Below, in pieces: positions 7,971 to 13,363 of a stretch of DNA of 16,718 bases. The position numbers and the translations under genes were made by a program. The DNA is taken from NCBI GenBank assembly GCA_003557765.1, contig PWNO01000128.1, forward strand, positions 1 through 16,718, read 5' to 3'. This stretch comes from Bacteroidales bacterium. Its GTDB lineage: Bacteria > Bacteroidota > Bacteroidia > Bacteroidales > UBA7960. Every line of letters begins with the position of its first letter. Position 1 is the first letter of the stretch. Under the pieces are notes generated by a model, which was not told where the DNA came from, searched no databases, and was given only the letters and a program-made list of their open reading frames with translations.

Positions 7971-7987
7971 TGTTGCATGGTGCAACA
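7971..7987. repeat. Palindrome TGTTGCA-TGG-TGCAACA (candidate operator)
   Basis: Two perfect 7-bp arms (7971-7977 and 7981-7987) flank a 3-bp centre. The size and symmetry suit a dimeric helix-turn-helix regulator. It lies 9 bp downstream of the second ACGAAATGT copy and 43 bp upstream of the holB -7 box. It lacks a T-tract and is not near a gene end, so a terminator role is unlikely. Confidence 0.45.
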
Positions 7988-8029
7988 AAATAATCAACAG
8001 AAAATCTTCATCATGTATAAAAAATGACG

Positions 8030-8037
8030 TAGGTTTG
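8030..8037 (+). promoter_or_regulatory. Putative Bacteroidota -7 promoter element for holB
   Basis: TAGGTTTG matches TAnnTTTG. The predicted start, about 6-8 bases downstream, falls at 8043-8045, which is where the long hairpin begins. The leader to ATG 8142 would be about 98 nt. No clear -33 element is present. Confidence 0.4.
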
Positions 8038-8043
8038 TTGTGA

Positions 8044-8082
8044 GTTAACAGGCATGGAGCCAATGCTTATAGTCCTGTTAAC
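8044..8082 (+). promoter_or_regulatory. Long hairpin at the predicted 5' end of the holB transcript
   Basis: GTTAACAGG (8044-8052) pairs perfectly with CCTGTTAAC (8074-8082) over a 21-nt loop. Inside the loop CAT (8053-8055) can pair with ATG (8063-8065). There is no U-tract after it. If transcription starts at about 8044, the mRNA would begin with this stem, an arrangement known in other systems to protect RNA from 5'-end decay. It might instead be a DNA-level operator, since each arm contains the palindrome GTTAAC. I do not match it to a known riboswitch. Confidence 0.5.
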
Positions 8083-8141
8083 CAAATCACTATAAAAAAC
8101 CAGCCCAAAATCGGATTACACCAACAAATGCATGTTACACG

Positions 8142-9284
8142 ATGTTTTTCAGAGAGGTCATTGGTCAACACAGGATAAAGCAACAGCTGATCCGTCAGAC
8201 AGAGGAGAAGCGCATCAGCCACGCACAATTATTCCTTGGCAGTGACGACACTGGTGCTTTAGCGCTTGCTCTTGCCTTTGCAAGGTACATTCATTGCAAG
8301 GACAGAGGCCAGGATGATGCTTGCGGAACTTGTCCCTCGTGTTTGAAACATGACAAACTCATTCATCCCGACACCCACTTCTTTTTTCCGTCGGCTTCGA
8401 ATGACACGCACAAAGACAGAGACAAGGTCAGCAGCAAGCTTTTTACCGACAGGTGGAGAGACTTGCTCCTGGATACCCCCTATTTTACCTATTATCAGTG
8501 GCTGCAAAAACTTGGCGTGGAAAACAAACAGGCCATCATCAATGCCACCGACTGTAACGACATCATCCGGCACCTCGGCATGAAGTCTTACGAAAGCCCT
8601 TATAAGATCATTGTCATGTACATGGTGGAAAAGATCTACCACAGTGCAGCACCCAAGTTGCTAAAAGTGTTGGAGGAACCGCCGCCCAACACGGTATTCC
8701 TTATGGTGTCGGAGAACAAGGACAGGGTGCTGAATACAATCCTTTCCCGCACACAGGTTGTAAAACTGTTCGTTCCTGATGAGGCAGCAGTGTTGCAGGC
8801 GCTGACAGACCGTTATCAAATTGAAAATAAACGAGCAAAGCAGATTGCCTTTCTCACCGGAGGTAGCATCACGGAAGCACTACAGCTCACTAAGCATGAC
8901 GAAGAACAACTGGCCGACTTTGAATCGTTCAGGGAGTGGATGCGCCATTGCTATAAAAACGATGCTGCCCACATCATTCGCTGGGTGGAGACAGTCGCCA
9001 AGGGAGGTCGTGAAAAGCAAAAGTCATTCCTGCTCTACGGTCTCAAAATTTTCAGGATGGCCTTGCTGCACAATTACAAGCTACAGGAGATGGTGCGATT
9101 GGAAGGTGAGGAAAGCAAGTTCATTCATAGGTTTTCACCTTTCTTAAATCATAAAAACACCATTCAGGTTGTAGAAGCTTTCGATAAGGCCATCATGCAC
9201 CTCGAGCGAAATGCCAATGCACGCATACTGTTTACTGATCTGTCTTTTCAGCTTGTCAGACAATTGCAGGTGAATGTGGAATAA
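8142..9284 (+). CDS. holB: DNA polymerase III delta' subunit (clamp-loader AAA+ protein)
   Basis: The delta' subunit is part of the DnaX clamp-loader complex that opens the beta sliding clamp and places it on primed DNA. The 380-residue protein opens with FFREVIGQHRIKQQLI (2-17) and RISHAQLFLG (24-33). Its P-loop is degenerate: GSDDTGALALA (33-43) lacks the Lys, as expected for delta', which does not hydrolyse ATP. The Cys4 zinc module follows with Cys52, Cys61, Cys64 and Cys67. KLLKVLEEPPPNTVFLMVS (172-190) is the clamp-loader Walker B-region signature and LSRTQVVKL (201-209) replaces the usual SRC motif. The C-terminal third (about 215-380) is the helical oligomerisation domain and is less conserved. 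Start is ATG 8142; no in-frame ATG precedes it. The gene begins the plus-strand series that leads to ricT. Confidence 0.9.
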   Translation: MFFREVIGQHRIKQQLIRQTEEKRISHAQLFLGSDDTGALALALAFARYIHCKDRGQDDACGTCPSCLKHDKLIHPDTHFFFPSASNDTHKDRDKVSSKLFTDRWRDLLLDTPYFTYYQWLQKLGVENKQAIINATDCNDIIRHLGMKSYESPYKIIVMYMVEKIYHSAAPKLLKVLEEPPPNTVFLMVSENKDRVLNTILSRTQVVKLFVPDEAAVLQALTDRYQIENKRAKQIAFLTGGSITEALQLTKHDEEQLADFESFREWMRHCYKNDAAHIIRWVETVAKGGREKQKSFLLYGLKIFRMALLHNYKLQEMVRLEGEESKFIHRFSPFLNHKNTIQVVEAFDKAIMHLERNANARILFTDLSFQLVRQLQVNVE

Positions 9285-9299
9285 AATAGTGATTTTTAC

Positions 9300-9307
9300 T
9301 ATCTTTG
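9300..9307 (+). promoter_or_regulatory. Putative Bacteroidota -7 promoter element for ricT and downstream genes
   Basis: TATCTTTG sits 15 bp after the holB stop codon and 56 bp before the ricT start. It is identical to the boxes before the cyclophilin gene and polA. The predicted start is 9313-9315. A poor -33 region lowers confidence. It could drive the whole ricT-gldH-pbp-porZ-recO series. Confidence 0.5.
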
Positions 9308-9315
9308 CAGGTTAT

Positions 9316-9336
9316 ACACCAATGCGAATCTGGTGT
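9316..9336 (+). promoter_or_regulatory. Small hairpin at the predicted 5' end of the ricT transcript
   Basis: ACACCA (9316-9321) pairs with TGGTGT (9331-9336) over a 9-nt loop. It begins one to three bases after the predicted transcription start. It has no terminal U-tract of terminator quality. With only 6 bp it could be chance, but the geometry copies that of the holB leader. Confidence 0.3.
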
Positions 9337-9363
9337 TTGTTAATCATTTAAACGTGCAATAAA

Positions 9364-9666
9364 TTGGAAAAACATAACGAACAATCGTTTCTGACCAGGG
9401 GCTGTTGTTCCGTGCCGCAACCACATACACGTCAGCTTGATGTTTTCAGACACTCCTGCAACAAGCTTGATGCCCATGATTGGCTTCGTCACATTAAACC
9501 TTCTGAAGTACACACCTCTTTAAGTGTTGTAGAAGTAAGGTTCAAGAACAGCCGAAAAGATTTTTTCCGGTCCACCCCTGACCTTGACCTGAAGGTGGGT
9601 GATATCGTTGCTTGGAAGCTTCGCCCGGGCACGATATCGGCATCGTCACCCTTACCGGGGAAGTAG
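9364..9666 (+). CDS. ricT: RicT/YaaT-type PSP1-domain protein, N-terminal part (frame broken at about 9612)
   Basis: This is the first part of one gene that continues in another frame to 10544. Translation probably starts at TTG 9364: an in-frame stop at 9349 closes the frame upstream and no ATG lies between. Residues 1-83 carry the Bacteroidota RicT start TRGCCSVPQPHTRQLDVF (11-28) and the beginning of the PSP1 domain, SVVEVRFKNSRKDFF and VGDIVA (78-83). After Ala83 the frame goes out of register and ends in 17 unrelated residues at TAG 9664-9666. Family members act with RicA and RicF as an Fe-S complex (Y complex) promoting RNase Y-dependent mRNA processing in Bacillus; the role in Bacteroidota is not established. 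The break is either a sequencing or assembly error, or a real mutation. Confidence 0.75.
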   Translation: MEKHNEQSFLTRGCCSVPQPHTRQLDVFRHSCNKLDAHDWLRHIKPSEVHTSLSVVEVRFKNSRKDFFRSTPDLDLKVGDIVAWKLRPGTISASSPLPGK

Positions 9667-10544
9667 TTAAGCTTCAGATGAAGGCAAAAAATGTCAAAGA
9701 GCGGCTTGATGAGCTCAAAAGGGTTTACCGCAAAGCGAAGGTCTCAGACATTGAGAAATGGGTGACTGCGGTAAAGCAGGAGGACAGTACCATGTTTCGC
9801 TCACGTGAAATTGCCGCTTCGCTCAACCTCGAAATGAAGATCAGCGACGTTGAATACCAGGGAGACCGCACCAAAGCAATTTTTTATTATACGGCAGACG
9901 ACAGGGTCGACTTTCGGGAGTTAATCAGGGTGCTGGCAGATGCCTTTGGCGTGCGCATTGAGATGCGACAGATCGGGATGCGGCAGGAAGCCAGCAGGCT
10001 GGGTGGCATCGGATCATGCGGCAGAGAACTTTGTTGTGCGAGCTGGCTGACCAAATTCAAGTCCGTCTCCACCAACAGTGCCCGTACGCAACAACTGTCA
10101 TTAAACCCACAAAAACTTGCCGGCCAGTGCAGCAAGCTGAAATGCTGCATCAATTATGAAAACAGCTGTTACAAGGATATGCTGAGGGACTTCCCCGATA
10201 CGGGAAAAGAACTTATCACAAAAAAAGGAACAGCCACCTTCCAAAAAATGGACGTCCTGAAAAAGCACATTGGATATGCCTATAATGATGCGCCAAACCA
10301 TATTGTGATGATCTCAGTGGAGCGGGTAAACGCGATTTTGCAGATGAACGCGCGTAACGAACAACCAGCGGAACTGATGGACGGTGACCAGCCCGCAGAG
10401 ACCGGCAAAAACAACCTGTATAATGCAGGCAATGACCTCGAGGACAGCCTTACGCGTTTTGACAACCCGGAAAAAAGCAAGCGAAACAAAAAGCGCAAAA
10501 GGAGAAATAAGTCATCACGCAAGCCAACGAAAAAGCAAAGCTAA
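9612..10544 (+). CDS. ricT: RicT/YaaT-type PSP1-domain protein, main part (continuation after the frameshift)
   Basis: Reading resumes in phase at 9612 with EASPGHDIGIVTLTGEVVKL, the direct continuation of GDIVA in the upstream frame. Adding one base near 9611-9613 would give an intact protein of about 393 residues. Here the PSP1 domain runs to about residue 130, followed by a Cys-rich cluster: Cys136, Cys141, Cys142, Cys173, Cys178, Cys179 and Cys186 (numbered from 9612), in GSCGRELCCASWLTKFK and GQCSKLKCCINYENSC. In RicT such cysteines bind Fe-S clusters. The C-terminus is a strongly basic tail (about 288-310, KSKRNKKRKRRNK), possibly contacting RNA. The TTG at 9612 is probably not a true start. 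gldH follows after 6 bp. Codon usage and motifs after the break are normal, which favours error or very recent mutation over decay. Confidence 0.85.
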   Translation: MEASPGHDIGIVTLTGEVVKLQMKAKNVKERLDELKRVYRKAKVSDIEKWVTAVKQEDSTMFRSREIAASLNLEMKISDVEYQGDRTKAIFYYTADDRVDFRELIRVLADAFGVRIEMRQIGMRQEASRLGGIGSCGRELCCASWLTKFKSVSTNSARTQQLSLNPQKLAGQCSKLKCCINYENSCYKDMLRDFPDTGKELITKKGTATFQKMDVLKKHIGYAYNDAPNHIVMISVERVNAILQMNARNEQPAELMDGDQPAETGKNNLYNAGNDLEDSLTRFDNPEKSKRNKKRKRRNKSSRKPTKKQS

Positions 10545-10550
10545 AACCCA

Positions 10551-11024
10551 ATGCACACACTTCGTTTAACAAGCTGGGGCCTACTCATGATGGCCTTCAT
10601 GTTGATCGTGTCCTGCACCGGCCATGTGGTATTCCATAATACACAGCAGGTAAATACGAAGGCCTGGCATATGGAAGACACCTTGCACTTTGCCGTTCAG
10701 ATTGATGATACCTTGTCGCTGCATCAGCTGTACCTCGACGTGCGAAACACCACGGACTATCCGTACAGCAATCTTTTTTTATTTATGGATATTGAGTTTC
10801 CCGGTGGGCGTGTATTGCGAGACACCCTGGAGTGCATCCTCGCGGCACGTGATGGGTCATGGACAGGTAAAGGCTTTGGCCACATCAAATCCAATCGCTT
10901 TCTTTTCAGAGATGATGTATGGTTCCCTCACAAAGGCGAGTATACATTTAAAGTAGCCCAAGGCATGCGTTACAAAGAATTACCTGGTATTTCGGACATT
11001 GGCATAAGGATTGAGCGTAAGTAA
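10551..11024 (+). CDS. gldH: Gliding motility lipoprotein GldH
   Basis: GldH is a lipoprotein required for gliding in Flavobacterium johnsoniae and found in Bacteroidota with the type IX secretion/gliding machinery; its exact role is unknown. The 157-residue length fits the family. The N-terminus is a lipoprotein signal peptide: a hydrophobic stretch LLMMAFMLIV (11-20), then the lipobox VSC with Cys22 as the lipidated residue, placing the mature protein on a membrane facing the periplasm. The rest is a beta-rich domain with MDIEFPGGRVLRDTLE and the C-terminal family signature HKGEYTFKVAQGMR and LPGISDIGIRIER. It starts 6 bp after ricT and ends 51 bp before the PBP ATG; this ricT-gldH-pbp order is one I recall from other Bacteroidota. 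Confidence 0.9.
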   Translation: MHTLRLTSWGLLMMAFMLIVSCTGHVVFHNTQQVNTKAWHMEDTLHFAVQIDDTLSLHQLYLDVRNTTDYPYSNLFLFMDIEFPGGRVLRDTLECILAARDGSWTGKGFGHIKSNRFLFRDDVWFPHKGEYTFKVAQGMRYKELPGISDIGIRIERK

Positions 11025-11075
11025 TTAAAATAATTCAAAGACAGCAACGTTTTTTTGATATCACAAAGACTGATC

Positions 11076-13331
11076 ATGACCGACAATACAAGAATAAAGC
11101 ACAAGTATACACGGTTTTTCTGGGTACTTTTTGCCACTCCTGTGGTACTTGTGATTTTACTTTTTATTTCCATATCAGCAGGATTGTGGGGTTTCATGCC
11201 ATCATTCGAAGAGCTTGAAAATCCCAGGAGCAACCTGGCCAGTGAAATCTATGCTGCTGATGGTGAGTTACTGGGCACTTTCTACATTCACAACCGCTCC
11301 AATGTCCAATATGAGGATATCTCACCCGATATGGTCAATGCCCTGCTGGCCGCAGAGGATATCCGTTTCAGGTATCATTCGGGAGTGGATGTCCGCAGTG
11401 TGTTCAGGGTATTATTTCGCAACATCATTGGGGGCCAGCGGAGTGCCGGAGGGGGCAGTACACTGAGTCAGCAGCTGGCAAAGAACCTCTTTCCACGGCA
11501 GGAAAACCCATCTGCTTTCCAGATTGCCATTATCAAATTCAAGGAGTGGCTGACAGCGGCCCGCCTTGAACGCAGATATACCAAAGATGAGATCATTGCC
11601 ATGTATCTCAACACGGTTGACTTCGGCAGCCATGCTTTTGGTATCAAATCTGCAGCAAAGACCTATTTTAACACCTCCCCCGCGGAGTTGAAGAAAGAAG
11701 AGGCTGCCATGCTGGTGGGCCTGCTAAAGGCACCTTCCTGGTATCATCCGGTACGAAACCCCGAAAGGGCTTTAAACCGACGCCAGGTAGTGCTTACCCA
11801 AATGGCCAGGTACCAATACATCACACCGGAAGAGCTCGACTCCATCAGACAGATTCCACTCGACATGTCTGAATTCCAGATCCAGGATCACCGTACCGGT
11901 ATTGCAACTTATTTCAGGGAACAGCTGCGCATGGAGCTGAACCGTTGGAGCAGAACCACAATGAAACCTGATGGCACATCCTATGACATTTACAGGGATG
12001 GACTTAGGATCTATACCACCATCGACGCCAGGATGCAGCGACATGCGGAAGCAGCTGTGCGCGAGCACATGGGCAACTACCTGCAACCTGAGTTTTTCAA
12101 CCACTGGAGAGGCTATACCAACGCCCCATATGACATTGATCTTACCAACCAGCAAGTGGAAGAAAACATCAACAGGACCATCCGCAGGTCTGATCGCTTC
12201 AGGAGTCTGCGACAGCAAGGCTTGTCGGAAGAAGAAATCATGGAAAGCTTTAATGAGCCCAGACCGATGCGGGTATTTTCCTGGGAGGGAGAGATAGACA
12301 CCATCATGTCGCCCCTGGATTCTATTTGGTACTACAAGCACTTTCTTCATGCAGGCATGATGTCTGTGGAGCCGCAAACAGGGCATATTAAAGCCTATGT
12401 GGGTGGCATTGACTTCAACCATTTTAAGTATGACCATGCCATGGGCAGCAGGCGGCAGGTGGGTTCTGTTTTCAAACCCTTTCTGTACACGCTGGCCATG
12501 CAGGAGGGCGAGTTCGGCCCCTGCACGCAGGTTCCCAACACACCTGTCAGTTTTGAGCTCTATGACGGCACCCTCTGGACTCCAAAAAATGCAAGTGACA
12601 CCCGTGAAGGTGAAATGGTAACCCTTCAGTGGGCACTGGCCAACTCGGTAAACTACATCTCTGCCTTCCTGATGAAAAGGTATTCTCCGGAGGCGCTGGT
12701 CAGGCTGGTAAGAAGGCTTGGAATAAATAGTCCGATAGACCCGGTCTATGCCATTGCCCTGGGCACACCAGACCTGTCACTCTATGAAGTCGCAGGTGCC
12801 AATGCTACCTTTGCCAACAAAGGTGTGTATATTGAACCAACATTCATCACTCACATTGAAGACCAGAGTGGCAACCTCATTGAAGCCTTTGTGCCTGAAA
12901 GGCAGGAAGCCATGAATGAAGAGACAGCCTGGCTAATGCTTGAGCTGATGAAAGGTGTGGTATCTGAAGGCACAGGTCAGCGACTGAGTTTCCGTTATGG
13001 CTTTGACCACCCCATAGCCGGAAAAACTGGTACCACGCAAAGCAATTCAGACGGATGGTTTGTGGGCATCACACCTGAACTGGCAACCACGGTTTGGGTG
13101 GGCGGAGAGGACCGGGGCATCCGTTTCAGAACACTCAGCCTTGGCCAGGGCGCTAATACCGCATTGCCGATATGGGCTAAATACATGACCTTTTTATATG
13201 AAGATGAAGCCATCGACATCAGCAAAGATGACTTTGAGCCCCCGCTTCACCCACCATCAATAGAGACAGATTGCTCCAATATAGAAGAATCTGAATCACC
13301 CAGGGACTATTTCCGTCGTGAAATTTTCTGA
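11076..13331 (+). CDS. mrcA: Class A penicillin-binding protein, PBP1A family (bifunctional transglycosylase/transpeptidase)
   Basis: The enzyme polymerises lipid II into glycan strands and cross-links them at the outer face of the inner membrane. From ATG 11076 it has 751 residues. One membrane segment lies at about 17-38 after a short basic cytoplasmic tail. The GT51 domain spans about 55-230: AAEDIRF with catalytic Glu94, GGSTLSQQLAKN at 127-137, and RRYTKDEIIAMYLNTV at 166-181. The transpeptidase domain spans about 420-715: SVFK with Ser464 and Lys467, SVN at 524-526, and KTG at 650-652. The last about 35 residues are acidic and proline-rich, ending FRREIF. The frame could extend to TTG 11055, but ATG 11076 is the better start and leaves a normal N-terminus. 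porZ follows after 32 bp. Confidence 0.95.
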   Translation: MTDNTRIKHKYTRFFWVLFATPVVLVILLFISISAGLWGFMPSFEELENPRSNLASEIYAADGELLGTFYIHNRSNVQYEDISPDMVNALLAAEDIRFRYHSGVDVRSVFRVLFRNIIGGQRSAGGGSTLSQQLAKNLFPRQENPSAFQIAIIKFKEWLTAARLERRYTKDEIIAMYLNTVDFGSHAFGIKSAAKTYFNTSPAELKKEEAAMLVGLLKAPSWYHPVRNPERALNRRQVVLTQMARYQYITPEELDSIRQIPLDMSEFQIQDHRTGIATYFREQLRMELNRWSRTTMKPDGTSYDIYRDGLRIYTTIDARMQRHAEAAVREHMGNYLQPEFFNHWRGYTNAPYDIDLTNQQVEENINRTIRRSDRFRSLRQQGLSEEEIMESFNEPRPMRVFSWEGEIDTIMSPLDSIWYYKHFLHAGMMSVEPQTGHIKAYVGGIDFNHFKYDHAMGSRRQVGSVFKPFLYTLAMQEGEFGPCTQVPNTPVSFELYDGTLWTPKNASDTREGEMVTLQWALANSVNYISAFLMKRYSPEALVRLVRRLGINSPIDPVYAIALGTPDLSLYEVAGANATFANKGVYIEPTFITHIEDQSGNLIEAFVPERQEAMNEETAWLMLELMKGVVSEGTGQRLSFRYGFDHPIAGKTGTTQSNSDGWFVGITPELATTVWVGGEDRGIRFRTLSLGQGANTALPIWAKYMTFLYEDEAIDISKDDFEPPLHPPSIETDCSNIEESESPRDYFRREIF

Positions 13332-13363
13332 CACGCAAGTCAGCGATTAGCATAACATTATTT

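Larger units (their letters stand above)
7807..8141. other. Divergent intergenic region between mltF and holB
   Basis: This is the longest gene-free stretch in the window (335 bp) and is more A/T-rich than the genes around it. It holds a minus-strand promoter box at 7839-7846, a 12-bp-period direct repeat at 7940-7962, a palindrome at 7971-7987, a plus-strand promoter box at 8030-8037 and a hairpin at 8044-8082. I see no convincing small ORF, tRNA or known RNA class in it. The 59 bases between the hairpin and the holB ATG look unstructured. Confidence 0.7.

Noticed and set aside
8142..9284. holB as a decayed gene because its P-loop lacks the Lys
   Set aside because: Delta' subunits commonly have a degenerate P-loop, and the frame, Cys4 module and other motifs are intact.
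9603..9666. Programmed -1 frameshifting in ricT
   Set aside because: The bases at the junction (GTT GCT TGG) do not form an X-XXY-YYZ slippery heptamer, and I see no convincing stimulatory stem directly after. A sequencing error or mutation is simpler.
11055..11075. TTG 11055 as the start of the penicillin-binding protein
   Set aside because: ATG 11076, seven codons later, gives a standard short cytoplasmic tail and membrane segment; nothing supports the longer form.
11772..12437. Long antisense ORF (221 codons) within the PBP gene
   Set aside because: It is a shadow of a strongly supported gene; its translation shows no recognisable domain and it has no promoter of its own.
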